The notes under the pieces were generated by a model that saw only the letters and a list, made by a program, of their open reading frames with translations, searched no databases and was not told the DNA's origin. A stretch of DNA of 64,000 nucleotides from Siphonodentalium dalli. Lineage: Eukaryota; Mollusca; Scaphopoda; Gadilida; Siphonodentaliidae. This document shows, piece after piece, positions 1-11,093 of this stretch. Both the position numbers and the translations under genes were made by a program. Position 1 is the first letter of the stretch. Every line of letters begins with the position of its first letter. The stretch spans positions 63,803,127 through 63,867,126 of the forward strand of contig CP136061.1 in the NCBI GenBank assembly GCA_032622095.1. Direction: 5' to 3'.

Positions 1-372
1 CTATCGACTTGAAATTTGCTATGTGAATGTATCTTGCGCCGGGTACAAATTTTATCGGGTCGCCGAGCCCGTGCGACACCCGTGCAGCGCATGCGCAGAC
101 GAGATCTCGGAAACGGGTGGAGCTGTCGACTTGAAATTTGCTATGTGAATGTATCTTGCACCGGGTACAAATTTTATCGGGTCGCCGAGTCCGTGCGACG
201 CCCGTGCAGCGCATGCGCAGAAGATATCTCGGAAACGGGTGGAGCTATCGACTTGAAATTTGCTATGTGAATGTATCTTGCGCCGGGTACAAATTTTATT
301 GGGTCGCCGAGCCCGTGCGACGCCAGCTTCGCGCATGCGCAGACCAGATCTCGGAAACGGGTGGAGCTACCG
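1..372 (+). repeat. 122-bp minisatellite, about three units
   Basis: The segment AGCTATCGACTTGAAATTTG recurs at 122-bp spacing (121, 243, and the window start). Each unit contains a GCGCATGCGC palindrome, AGATCTCGGAAACGGGTGG and TCGGGTCGCCGAGCCCGTG. Several reading frames stay open across units on both strands; these are a repeat artefact, since 122 is not a multiple of 3 and the units diverge freely. Confidence 0.9.
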
Positions 373-478
373 GGTACAATTTGTTCTTATTGAAACGCGT
401 GGAGCTAAAAATAAAAAAAAAATAAAAAAATAAATGTCATGTTTCGGACAAGCCGCCGGTGGCGGGCTAACCTGCTAG
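1..478 (+). mobile_element. Helitron-like unit 1 (3' part, type A end)
   Basis: Only the right part is in the window. It holds about three 122-bp minisatellite units (1-372), an A-rich stretch (410-435) and the type A terminus: hairpin CCGCCGGTGGCGG at 453-465, then CTAG at 475-478. Confidence 0.75.
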
Positions 479-1788
479 TCTATACTATATATTTTGAGAC
501 TTCGTATATATATATGTGTGTAAATCATAGAATCCAAAACGTGTGTAAAGATTGAGCTCAAACTTCCTATGTAAGTGTCAAATCCCACCGACACGACCGT
601 GGTCGCGGTTTAGAGAAGCTCAGAGCACCCGTTCTCCAATCTCAAATCACCGCAAAGGCACGGCGGGGGTTAATCAAGTGATTATTTAATGAGCGTTTGT
701 TTATGACGCATCTCTATAAAGAGCGTCTGTTTCCCATTCAACGTTATTCGCATCTGCAGAGTTATACGGTAACATTGACTACATTTCCTATGCGGGGAGA
801 TTTATTGGATGTAGTACTCTTACAACATCATTGTTATAGTATGTATGACACTTAGGTCAGGGCTTGGGGGGGGGGGGGTAGTTATAGGCATAATGCTTAT
901 CAGAAAGCTCGAAAGCAGAGAGAAAGTGCTTTCCTATTTTTAGAACGCAACACATGTTTACGTCGCGTTGGGGTTCACCATGGGGACTATTGACCAACAC
1001 TCACAATTTCGTCTTTTGCATCAGATACCAACACCTCGACCGATCGGATATATGTGTGTATGTGTGTATATATGTGGGTACTTCATAGAATCGAAAACGC
1101 GTGTAGGAACGGGCATCCCCACGGCAATGTCGGCTTATAAGACATCTTTACTACACATGACAGCCGATGGACAATTGGTCTCTATATATGTACCAAAATT
1201 ACGCCGCGTTGGTGACTGGGAAATTCCAGGGAATGCCGATTGAGCTCAAACTTGCTACCTACGGGAAGTGTCATATATATGAGTGTGTCCTTTATAGACT
1301 CGAACCGATTGAGCTCAAATTTGCTAAATATTGACTGGGAAATTACAGGGAATGCCGATTGAGCTCAAAATTGCTACCTACGGGAAGTGTCATATATATG
1401 TGTGTGTCCTTTATAGACTCGAACCGATTGAGCTCAAACTTGCTAAATACGGGAAGTGTCATGGACGGGTTCATTGAAAAAAAAAAAATCGGGTAAAATT
1501 GAAAAAAAAAATTAAATAGGCACAATTAACTCCTTGAAAAACCAAAACAAATCGGGTAAAATTTAAAAACAAAAAATTCAATTAAAAAATTAAAAAAGCA
1601 CAATTAACTCATTGAAAAACCAAATAATTAACTCATTGAAAAACAAAAAATTAAATTAAAATTGTCATGTTTCTGACTATTGCTGAAATTTGCTGCAAAT
1701 GCAGCACCAGTGTCTCGGAACCTGTTGCAATTGCTTTTTCGAACAAAGCCATGGGACGAATGCCGCCAGTGGCGGGCTAACATGCTAG
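479..1788 (+). mobile_element. Helitron-like unit 2 (type A ends)
   Basis: Starts TCTATACTATATATTTTGAG and ends with hairpin CCGCCAGTGGCGG and CTAG at 1785-1788. The body has a run of 13 G at 866-878 and a two-fold subrepeat (about 1240-1340 and 1345-1450) built on GATTGAGCTCAAACTTGCTA and a CATATATATG stretch, followed by A-rich DNA. Its right half (about 1075-1788) is nearly the same as the unit at 39783-40452. Confidence 0.8.
866..878 (+). repeat. 13-G run in Helitron-like unit 2
   Basis: GGGGGGGGGGGGG. The related site at 38838 has nine G and the one at 37105 has six, so it is a variable homopolymer within the element family. Confidence 0.9.
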
Positions 1789-2685
1789 TCTATTATATAT
1801 TTTGGAAGATCTGTGTGTTTGTGTGTGTGTGTGTGTTCGCGATGGACTCGAACACGGCTGGACCGATTTCGACCAAACTTGGTACGGACACGTAATTCGA
1901 CCCGGGAACGAACATGGGCCTATTGATTTTCAGATCCGAGGTCAACTTTTCACGTGCGAGGTCAAATCTGTTTTTACGCTGTGTTACGGGACTTTCATTT
2001 GAGTTCGGTGCTTACAAATCGATTCGAAACAGCGCGAATAATAAAATGCCAGTCATAATAATGACACTGTGAGAATCTTTCGTGTTTCCTCTTTCCAACG
2101 ATATATAATGCGTATGTATCCATTTTAGTTATCTGCCTCAATTATTAAGAAGAAGTGGTACTATCTTCCATCAGGATAAAAACAATGCGTAACTTCTATG
2201 ACGTCGTTAGAGGTCATAACCAGAGAAGGATCCAGGGATGTTTTGATACCTGTTACAGGTTTGGGCGCCCAAACTATAGAGACCCAAATGTCCCCAAATT
2301 CCAAGTGGATAGTATTTATTCAAGATGGATTTTCCATATTTTCAATGAATTTTTCTATAATTCAAACACATGTAATGCAAATCATCAACCTGCAGATGAT
2401 ATAGTCTATTATATAGAGCCTTTATTTGCACAATCAAGTGTCCAGTACTGAATTTTTTAACATCCAAATTTATATGGGGACAATCGGGACATACTCAAAT
2501 ACAGAACAGTGTCTGGATCCATCCCTGGTCATAACGTTAGATCACGTCAACGCTTAACCGGCCGATGCATTTGACTGTTTCAGACGTCTTGGCGATATCT
2601 CGGGCACCGATGGTAATTTATCACCTTCACCTTCAAAATGGTCAATTCAAGGTCAAAGCCCGGACGAAGTCGGGTCACCTTCTAG
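1789..2685 (+). mobile_element. Helitron-like unit 3 (type B ends) with a nested hAT MITE
   Basis: Starts TCTATTATATATTTTGGAAG followed by a TG-rich microsatellite, and ends with GCCCGGACGAAGTCGGGT then CTAG at 2682-2685. It is collinear with the unit at 35926-36729 except for a 307-bp insertion (2221-2527). Confidence 0.85.
2221..2527. mobile_element. Nested hAT-type MITE with an empty-site copy elsewhere
   Basis: Terminal inverted repeats are CAGAGAAGGATCCAG on the left and, reverse complemented, CAGGGATGGATCCAG on the right. The element is flanked by 8-bp direct repeats GTCATAAC (2213-2220 and 2528-2535). The related Helitron-like unit at 35926-36729 carries a single uninterrupted GTCATAAC at 36367-36374, so it is a natural empty site. 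Eight-bp duplications and CAG..CTG ends are typical of the hAT superfamily. At 307 bp it has no transposase and is non-autonomous. Confidence 0.9.
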
Positions 2686-3402
2686 TGTACTATATATTTT
2701 GAGACTTCCGTATATATATATGTGACGATATATATTTGTACTTTATAGAATCAAAAACCGACGGGAATGGTCGCCGCAGCGTTTTGGAGAAGCTCAGAGC
2801 ACCCGTTCTCCACTCTCAGTCACAAAAAACGGCCCTGCTGGGTTAATCGCGTTGATGGTTAAAGAGCGTTCGTATCCGCAGTGTCGTTGATAAAGATCTT
2901 CCATATTTGGGTTCGTTAACCGGTTAACGTTCTTTATTCCCTTCGGCTTTCGCATACGGTTTTGTTTACGTTATCCGGAACTCGCTTCTGTGTAATTCTT
3001 ACGTACTTAGGGCTTCGTAGGAACGGGGGGACATTTTCATCAGCTCATTTTTTCCACCCGAGGTGATCTTCACCTTGAAACGGGTACCCACAAATGATAT
3101 GTGTGTATCCTTTATAGACTCGAACCGAATGAGCTCAAACTTGCTACCTACAGGAAGTGTCATGGACGGGTTAAATTGTGACCCCGACCTGACCGTGACC
3201 TTGAAAACGATCAATTCTAGGTAAAATCGGGTCAAATTGAAAAACAAAAAATTAAATTAAAAAATTAAAAAGGCACAATTAACTCATTGCAGTATTAAAA
3301 TTATAAAGGCATAATTAACTCATTGAAAAACAAAATTTGTTAAAAAATTTATAAATTGTCATGTTTTTGACGATTGCCGCCAGTGGTGGATTAACCTGCT
3401 AG
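2686..3402 (+). mobile_element. Helitron-like unit 4 (type A ends, variant 5' end)
   Basis: Begins TGTACTATATATTTTGAGAC, so the canonical TC start is altered, and ends CTAG at 3399-3402. The hairpin has decayed (CCGCCAGTGGTGG). It contains one imperfect DR0-like motif near 3190, TGACCGTGACCTTGA. Confidence 0.75.
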
Positions 3403-4531
3403 TCTCATATGTATTTTGAAGACCTCTGTTTGTTTGTCTGTATGTATGTTTGTCTGTCATTTATACAAATCTACGATTCTCGACCGATCGGGACAAAACT
3501 TGGTACGTGTGTGTAGTTTGACCAGGCGGTGGACGTTGTCTTATTGGCGAGCCCGTGCGGCGCCCGCTTCGCGCATGCGCAGACGAGATCTCGGAAACGG
3601 GTGGAGCTATCGACTTGAAATTTGCTATGTGAATGTATCTTGCCCCGGATACAAATTTTATCGGGTCCTCGAGCCCGTGCGACGCCAGCTTCGCGCATGC
3701 GCAGACCAGATCTCGGAAACGGGTGGAGCTATCGACTTGAAATTTGGTATGTGAATGTATCTTTCCCCGGATACGAATTTTATCGGGTCGCCGAGCCCGT
3801 GCGACGCCAGCTTAACGCATGCGCAGACGAGATCTCGGAAATGGGTGGAGCTATCGACTTGAAATTTGGTATGTGAATGTATCTTGTCCCGGATACGAAT
3901 TTTATCGGGTTGCCGAGCCCGTGCGACGCCAGCTTCGCGCATGCGCAGACCAGATCTCGGAAACGGGTGGAGCTATCGACTTGAAATTTGGTTTTTGAAT
4001 AGCCCGGACAACGTCGGGCTCATCGCGGTCGTCGTTGTCGTATTGGCGAGCCCGTGCGGCGCCCGCTTCACGCATGCGCAGACGAGATCTCGGAAATGGG
4101 TGGAGCTATCGACTTGAAATTTTTGCTATGTGAATGTATCTTGCCCCGGATACGAATTTTATCGGGTCGCCGAGCCCGTGTGACTCAAGCTTCGCGCATG
4201 CGCAGACCAGATCTCGGAAACGGGTGGAGCTATCGACTTGAAATTTGGTATGTGAATGTATCTTGCCCCGGATACGAATTTTATCGGGTCGCCGAGCCCG
4301 TGCGACGCCAGCTTCGCGCATGCGCAGACCAGATCTCGGAAACGGGTAGAGCTATCGACTTGAAATTTGGTATGTGAATGTATCTTGCCCCGGATATGAA
4401 TTTTATCGGGTCGACGACCCCGTGCGACGCCAGCTTCGCGCATGCGCAGACCAGATCTCGGAAACGGGTGGAGCTATCGACTTGAAATTTGGTTTTTGAA
4501 TAGCCCGGACAACGTCGGGCTCATCGGCTAG
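3403..4531 (+). mobile_element. Helitron-like unit 5 (type C ends) with minisatellite
   Basis: Starts TCTCATATGTATTTTGAAG, then a TGTT/TCTG microsatellite, then a unique leader, then two blocks of the 122-bp minisatellite. It ends in AGCCCGGACAACGTCGGGCT and CTAG at 4528-4531. A second copy of the 3' hairpin lies inside (about 3990-4022) but without CTAG and followed by repeat-leader sequence, suggesting internal duplication or fusion of two type C elements. Confidence 0.8.
3540..4500 (+). repeat. 122-bp minisatellite block in unit 5
   Basis: AGCTATCGACTTG recurs at 3605, 3727, 3849 and 3971, then resumes around 4105 after an internal copy of the type C end. About eight units. Most contain CGCGCATGCGCA (for example 3570-3581 and 3692-3703). 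Confidence 0.9.
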
Positions 4532-5264
4532 TCTATCTATTATATATTTTGGAAGATCTGTCTGTGTGTGTGTCTGTGTGTGTGTGTCTGTCTGTTTCCA
4601 ATGGACTCGAAAACGGCCGAGACGATTTCGATGAAACTTGGTACGTGGGGGTATTTTCGGCCGTGGAAGTGACATAGGCCTATTAATTTGCCCGTGCGAC
4701 GTGACCTTGACCTTGAAATCGGGTCATTTCAAGGTCAAACGCACGAATATCACGGGATTTCGATGAAACTTGGTAAGTGGGGGTATTTTCGGCCGGGCAG
4801 TGCCAAAAGCCGATTAATTTGCCCGTGCGCTGTGACCTTGAAATTGGGTCATTTCAAGGTCAAACGCCCGAATATCACGGGATTTTGATGAAACTTGGTA
4901 TGTGGGGGTACTTTCGTATGGGGAGTATGATAAGCATATTCATTTGCCCGTGCGACGTGACCTTGAAATCGGGTCAATTCCAAGGTCAAATCGCGAATTT
5001 TGATGGGATTTCGATGAAATTTGATACGTAGGGTTAATTTTGTCCACTGAAGGTCGAGTCGTGACCCCGACCTGACCTTGACCTTCAAAATGATCAATTC
5101 GAGGTCAATTCGGGTAAAACCGGATGGATTTCGACGGGTACTTTTGTCGGGTACTTTTGTCCGAGCAGTGTTTTGGACGGGTCAAATCGTTACCCCACCT
5201 GACCTTGACCTTCAAAATTGTCAATTCAAGGTCAAAGCCAGGACGAAGTCGGGTCACCTTCTAG
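4532..5264 (+). mobile_element. Helitron-like unit 6 (type B ends) with about 125-130-bp internal repeats
   Basis: Starts TCTATCTATTATATATTTTG and ends CTAG at 5261-5264 after hairpin CAGGACGAAGTCGGGT. Internally there are three to four diverged tandem copies marked by GTGGGGGTA near 4646, 4778 and 4901. Most carry TGACCTTGA and, inverted, TCAAGGTCA. DR0-like sites TGACCTTGACCT lie at 4702, 5073 and 5200. Confidence 0.8.
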
Positions 5265-6389
5265 TCTATATATATATTTTGAGACTTCCGTGTGTATATC
5301 CTTTATAGACTCTAAAACGGCTCGACCGATTGAGCCCAAACTTCCTATGTAAGGGTAAAAATCCATGGGAAGTGCCATCGCACCATTCGCGAGCCCGTGC
5401 GACCACTCCTTCACCCTTTAACTGCCACCGTAATGGGGATTGATGGGTTAAATACTTGCCGAAATTTTAGAGTTACTTCGCCTACATCATACAGAAACAT
5501 GTGATGGCAGAATTCGCGTTTCTTACCAAGTTTTCGCCACTCGATTCTCTTAAAATGCACCCTAATCGGTCAAATTCTTTCGATAATTCTATCTAAATAC
5601 ATCTTAGCTATTATTTGGAGTAATAGTTGGACCAAAACGACACTTCAGAAAAGTTTGTTTACAATATCAACGTATTGAATACGTGGAGCCGACAATGTTA
5701 TAGCACATTCGTCGGCTAATCGTAAAATACACACAAATATGTGTTACAGTGCAGACTAATTCACCACCTTCATGTATTCAAGAATATGAATCACACCAAA
5801 ATTAAGAAAATTGTATATGGAATGTGTAGGTATAAGCTGCCATGTATATATCATTCCCCAAATGCTTCAATATCATGACAATCTATTAGTTATTATAAAA
5901 AACCTCAAAGTTTACGGAATGTCGCGATATACGCAAGAGTGCAAACATACTATATTATCATCGTACGCTATTTCGCTGTTGGGCCGATTGTTCAATGTAA
6001 CATAATTATGTTTGTCCTGAACTAATGTCTGTGAAGAACGATTGTTAAGTTGATATATGAACTTATCCATGTCGTGTGAAGACTTATAATAACAAATTTA
6101 ATGTTAACATACATGTACGCGCATCTTAAAAACATCGAGACGAAATTTCGTACTTAGGGCTTCCAAGGGACGGGGGAGATTTTCGTCGGGTCAGTTTGTT
6201 CGCCTGAGGTGACCTTGACCTTGAAACGGGTACCCACAAATGACCTTGGGCGATATCTTGGTCATTTCTTATGTATGGTCAACTCGTACGGGGTTACCTT
6301 GAAACACAAAAATTAATGGAGTGACCAAAGCTTAATGGATCGACCAAAGCCATGGGACCAATCCCGCCAGTGGCGGGCTAATCTGCTAG
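5265..6389 (+). mobile_element. Helitron-like unit 7 (type A ends) carrying unique DNA
   Basis: Starts TCTATATATATATTTTGAG and ends with CCGCCAGTGGCGG and CTAG at 6386-6389. Compared with the last unit of the array (20424-21055), a short central stretch is replaced by about 690 bp of AT-rich sequence (about 5450-6135) seen nowhere else in the window. A DR0-like site is at 6210. Confidence 0.75.
5450..6135. other. Unique cargo or insertion inside unit 7
   Basis: The stretch lacks the shared motifs of the elements around it. The left flank matches the CTTCACCCT..GATGGG region of related units and the right flank resumes at ACATCGAGACGAAATTTC. I see no terminal inverted repeats and no convincing coding frame. 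It may be captured host DNA, a decayed insertion, or an older version of the element body. Confidence 0.6.
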
Positions 6390-7536
6390 TCTATACTATA
6401 TATTTTGAGACTTCCGTATATATATGTGTGTATATATGTGTGTGGGTAGTTAATAGAATCTAAAACGGCTGCGCGGATTGAGCTCAAACTTCCTATCTAA
6501 GGGTAAAATTCCACGGACACCATCGGCGTCGCATTTTGGAGAAGCTCAGAGCACCCGTTCTCCACTCTCAGTCACAAAAAAAACGGCACAGCGGTGGTTA
6601 ATCAAGTGATAATTTAATGAGCGTTGTATATGACGCGTCGCAATAAAAGAGCGTTTGTTTACAATTCAACGCAACGTTATCGCTCGAAATTTAGCATCGA
6701 AAAAATTTAATTTCTTTTATCAAAAACATCATTACGTGCTGGACTCTGTCATTTTAAGAATATTTAAGTATTATACACATACACACCAAGTCTCAGCTTA
6801 AAATTTTGAAAAATAAGAGTTGTATCGACATAAATCGATTTTAATGGGAAATCCTATGTTAAAATTTAGCATCAAAAAATTTAATTTCTTCCATCTAAAA
6901 CATAATTACGTGTTGGACTGTGTCATTTTAAGAATATATAAGTATTACACGCAGTCACACGAAGTCTCAGCTTGAAATTTTGAAAAATAAGAGTTTTATC
7001 GACATAAATCGATTTGAATGCGAAATCATGTGTTAATAAATTTTGGGGCTCAGCTGTTCTTTGTGTTTTCTAAGCTGTTAAAAATTCTATGGAAGCAAAA
7101 TGGTCAACTCGGGACGGGTCAACCGATTGAGCCCAAACTTGCTACCTATGGGTACATTTGTCCCGAAAGTGTCACAGACGGGTCAAATCGTGACCCCGAT
7201 GTGACATTGACCTTCAAACTGGTCAATTCAAGGTCAAATTGGGTAAAACTGGCGGATTTCTGTACTTTTGTCCGGGTAGTGTTTTGGACGGGTCAAATCA
7301 TGACCACGACCTGACCTTGACCTACAAAATTGTCAATTCAAGGTCAAATCGGGTAAAACTTGCTGATTTCGACGAAATTTGGTACAAATGCAGCACACGT
7401 CATCGGGTCAGTTTTTCCGCCCGATGGACATTAAATTAACTGATTGAAAAACAAAAAATTGAATTAAAAAAATATATTAAATTAAAAAAATGTCATGTTT
7501 CTGACCAACCACGCCAGTGGCGGGCTAACCTGCTAG
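6390..7536 (+). mobile_element. Helitron-like unit 8 (type A ends) with a 172-bp duplication
   Basis: Starts TCTATACTATATATTTTGAG and ends CTAG at 7533-7536 after CGCCAGTGGCG. The centre holds AT-rich DNA duplicated at about 172-bp spacing (from about 6688 and 6858), marked by TTTAGCATC and AAGTCTCAGCTT. This block occurs in no other unit here. A DR0-like site is at 7312. Confidence 0.78.
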
Positions 7537-8026
7537 TCTCATATATATTTTGAAGACCTCTGTCTGTCTGTCTGTCTGTTTGTCTGTCATTAATACAAAT
7601 CTACGATTCTCGACCGATCGGGACGTGTGTGTAGTTTGACCAGGCGGTGGTCGTTGTCGTATTGGCGAGCCCGTGCGACGCCCGTGAAGCGCATTCGCAG
7701 ACGAGATCTCGGAAACGAGTGGAGCTATCGACTTGAAATTTGGTATGTGAATGTATCTTGCCCCGAATACGAATTTTATCGGGTCGCCGACCCCGTGCGA
7801 CGCCAGCTTCACGCATGCGCAGACAAGATCTCGGAAACGGGTGGAGCTATCGACTTGAAATTTGGTATGTGAATGTATCTTGCCCCGGATACAAATTTTA
7901 TCGGGTCGCTGAGCCCGTGCGACGCCAGCTTCGCGCATGCGCAGACAAGATCTCGGAAACGGGTGGAGCTATCGACTTGAAATTTGGTTTTTGAATAGCC
8001 CGGACAACGTCGGGCTCATCGGCTAG
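7537..8026 (+). mobile_element. Helitron-like unit 9 (type C ends), short
   Basis: A 490-bp, apparently complete type C unit: TCTCATATATATTTTGAAG, (TCTG)n, leader, about three minisatellite units, hairpin AGCCCGGACAACGTCGGGCT and CTAG at 8023-8026. It is the cleanest example of type C structure in the window. Confidence 0.85.
7655..7995 (+). repeat. 122-bp minisatellite in unit 9
   Basis: About three units, with GCGCATTCGC or GCGCATGCGC cores and the AGCTATCGACTTGAAATTTG segment. The first core is mutated (GCGCATTCGC). Confidence 0.88.
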
Positions 8027-8164
8027 TCTCATATATATTTTGAAGACCTCTGTCTGTATGTTTGTCTGTCTGCTTGTCATTTATACAAATCTACGATTCT
8101 CGACCGATCGGGACCAAACTTGGTACGTGTGTGTAGTTTGACCAGGCGGTGGACGTTGTCGTAT

Positions 8165-8480
8165 TGGCGAGCTCGTGCGGCGCCCGCTTCGCGCATGCGC
8201 AGACGATATCTCGGAAACGGGTGGAGCTATCGACTTGAAATTTGGTATGTGAATGTATCTTGCCCCGGATACAAATTTTATCGGGTCGCCGAGCCCGTGT
8301 GACGCCAGCTTCGCGCATGCGCAGACGAGATCTCGGAAATGGGTCGAGCTATCGACTTGAAATTTGGTATGTGAATGTATATTGCCCCGGATACAAATTT
8401 TATCGGGTCGCCGAGCCCGTGCGACGGCAGCTTCGTGCATGCGCAGACCAGATCTCGGAAACGGGTAGAGCTATCGACTG
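8165..8480 (+). repeat. 122-bp minisatellite in the 5' half of unit 10
   Basis: Units with cores near 8190, 8312 and 8435, with the same consensus as the other blocks. The third core is GTGCATGCGC. Confidence 0.88.
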
Positions 8481-8854
8481 GTTTTTGAATAGCCCGGACA
8501 ACCGCTGTGGTCGCGTTTTGGAGAAGCTCAGAGCACCCGTTCTCCAATCTCAGTCACAAAAAAGGCACTGCGGTGGTTAAGACATCAACGATCTTTATAT
8601 TGACCTTATACGGAGGTGTTAACAATCAACACTCTTTATTGCAATGGACGTGGCTAAACGACTGACCCCATGCGTCCGAAATACGGATGCGGATTCCAAT
8701 GGACGTGGCTAAACGACTGACCCCATGCGTCCGAAATACGGATGCGGACGAAATGCAATTATCTCGACTTTCACGACGGGATTAATTGACTGTCCGCTCT
8801 GAAGTTTAGAACGGGTACCATGAATTAACTCATTGAAAAACAAAGAATGCGTTA

Positions 8855-9090
8855 TCTCGGAAACAGGTGGAGCTATCGACTTGAAATCTGCTATGTGAAT
8901 GTATCTTGCCCCAGGTACGAATTTTATCGGGTCGCTGAGCCCGTGCGATGCCCGTGCAGCGCGTGCGCAGACGAGATCTCGGAAACGGGTGGAGCTATCG
9001 ACTTGAAATTTGCTATGTGAATGTATCTTGCCCCGGATACAAATTTTATCGGGTCACCGAGCCCGTGCGACGCAAGCTTCAAATTCAGAA
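8855..9090 (+). repeat. 122-bp minisatellite in the 3' half of unit 10
   Basis: Two units appear just upstream of the type A terminus, showing that the minisatellite is not restricted to type C elements. The core is GCGCGTGCGC in the first unit. Confidence 0.85.
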
Positions 9091-9176
9091 AAAAAATATA
9101 TTACATTTAAAAAATAAACATGTCATAAAATGTCATGTTTCGGACAAACGCCGCCGGTGGCGGGCTAACCTGCTAG

Positions 9177-9941
9177 TCTACTATATAATTTGAGACTTCC
9201 GTATATATATGTGTGTGTATGTGGGTACTTCATTGAAACGAAAACGCGTGTACAGATTGAGCTATATAAGTGTAAAATCCCACGGACACCGTCTTGGAGA
9301 AGGTCAGAGCACCTCTTCTCCCTTCCCAATCATCAAAATCACCGCAAATGCCACTTCGGGGGTTAAGGCATCAACGATCTTTATATTGACCATATTCGGA
9401 GGTGTTAAGGATTAACGCTCTTTATTGCAATGGACGTGGCTAAACGACCGACCCCATGCGTCCGAAATACGGATGCGCGACGAAATGAAATTATCTTGAT
9501 TAAAAAGGCAGAATTGATCTAAGCAGCGTTTGTTTACAATTCAACGCAACGCTATCACTCGAAATATTATGCAGAGAGATTTCACGACGGGATTAATTGA
9601 CTGTCCGCTCTTTTCGGGGAGACGGGTACCATGAATTAACTCATTGAAAAACAAACAGTGCGTTGTCTGTCGTTCCTAGGAAGGGGGATTTCATCGGGTC
9701 AATTCGGGGACTAATCTAGGAACGGGGATGTTTAGGACGGGTACCATGAATTATCTCTTGGAAAAGCAAACAATGCGTTGTCTGTCGTTCCTAGGAAGGG
9801 GGGATTTCATCGGGTAAATTTTTCCGCCAGAAACAAAAAATTCATTTAAAAAATTCAAAAATAATAAATAAATAAAAACAAAATAATTAAAAAAATGTCA
9901 TGTTTCTGACCAACCACGCCAGTGGCGGGCTAACCTGCTAG
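9177..9941 (+). mobile_element. Helitron-like unit 11 (type A ends); contains the left breakpoint of the triplication
   Basis: Starts TCTACTATATAATTTGAGAC and ends CTAG at 9938-9941. The body includes two copies of a GTTGTCTGTCGTTCCTAGG segment (about 9662 and 9776). The 3.93-kb repeated block starts inside it at 9245. Confidence 0.8.
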
Positions 9942-11093
9942 TCTATACTATATATTTTGAGACTTCGTATATGTGTGTGTGTGTACTTCATAGAATCCAA
10001 AACGCGTGTAAAGATTGAGCTCAAACTTCCTATGTAAGTGTCAAATCCCACCGACACGACCGTGGTCGCGGTTTAGAGAAGCTCAGAGCACCCGTTCTCC
10101 AATCTCAAATCACTGCAAAGGCACGGCGGGGGTTAATCAAGTGATTATTTAATGAGCGTTTGTTTTTGACGCATCTCTATAAAGAGCGTCTGTTTCCCAT
10201 TCAACGTTATTCGCATCTGCAGAGTTATACGGGAACGCAAACGTTATCGCTCGAAATTTATTCCCTGCGAGCACGGATGGCGCGCTTTGTTTTTACAGTA
10301 TATACCTTTGGTATATACCGAAATCATCCCACATAATCACGAATATAGCATCAGATTTCTCCCCAGATATACCGTTATAAAGCTACTGGAATCTGCCAAT
10401 CTACGGGAAATTCCAGGGAATGCCGATTGAGCTCAAACTTGCTACCTACGGGAAGTGTCATATATATAAGTGTGTCCTTTATAGACTCTAACCGATTGAG
10501 CTCAAACTTGCTAAATAAGAAAATAGCCCCCAAGCCGTAAATATCAACAACAACGATATTGCTACCTACGGGGAGCAACGTTATTAGCATCTGCAGAATT
10601 ATGCAGAGAGAAAGTGCTTTCCTATTTTTAGAACGCAACACATGTTTACGTCGCGTTGGTGATTGAGGTTCACAACGGGGTTAATTGACTGTCCGCTCTT
10701 TGCGACGATGAGGTTCACGGCGGGGACTATTGACCAACACTCACAATTTCGTATTTTGCATCAGATACCAACACCTCGACCGATCGGGACGAAACTTGGT
10801 ACGTGAGTGTAGTTTGACCAGGTGGTCGTCGCTGTCGTATTGGCGAGCCCGTGCGACGCCCGTGCAGCGCATGCGCAGACGAGATATCGGAAACGGGTAG
10901 AGCTATCGACTTGAAATTTGGTTTTTGAATAGCCCGGACAACGTCGGGCTCATCGTGTCTCCTCACGTTTTCAGTTCTGTATTCTGACCATTCAGTTCAA
11001 TTGACGAATCAATCATTAAAACATTTAAAAAAAACAAAACATTTAAATGTCATGTTTCTGACGAACGCCGCCGGTGGCGGGCTAACCTGCTAG
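9942..11093 (+). mobile_element. Helitron-like unit 12 (type A ends)
   Basis: Starts TCTATACTATATATTTTGAG and ends with CCGCCGGTGGCGG and CTAG at 11090-11093. It includes one 122-bp minisatellite unit with a type C hairpin lacking CTAG (about 10840-10955), so a type C terminus is embedded in a type A element. It also has a short hairpin GTATATACCTTTGGTATATAC (20-nt class, near 10300). Copies are at 13870-15021 and 17797-18948. Confidence 0.8.

Larger units (their letters stand above)
8027..9176 (+). mobile_element. Helitron-like unit 10: chimera of type C 5' half and type A 3' half
   Basis: Starts as type C (TCTCATATATATTTTGAAG) with minisatellite units to about 8490. The sequence breaks off inside the type C hairpin (AGCCCGGACAAC near 8491-8502) and continues with type A body sequence (GTCGCGTTTTGGAGAAGCTC). 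It ends with a type A hairpin and CTAG at 9173-9176. It also has a 55-bp tandem duplication (from 8642 and 8697) and two more minisatellite units (about 8855-9085). Confidence 0.8.

Noticed and set aside
3403-4531. CRISPR-like array of regularly spaced repeats
   Set aside because: Units are directly adjacent 122-bp repeats without unique spacers, in a eukaryotic transposon.
10375-10641. An 88-codon frame present three times at 3.93-kb spacing (also 14303, 18230), with companions
   Set aside because: Identity follows from the triplicated transposon block; the frames cross element motifs and show no protein-like features.
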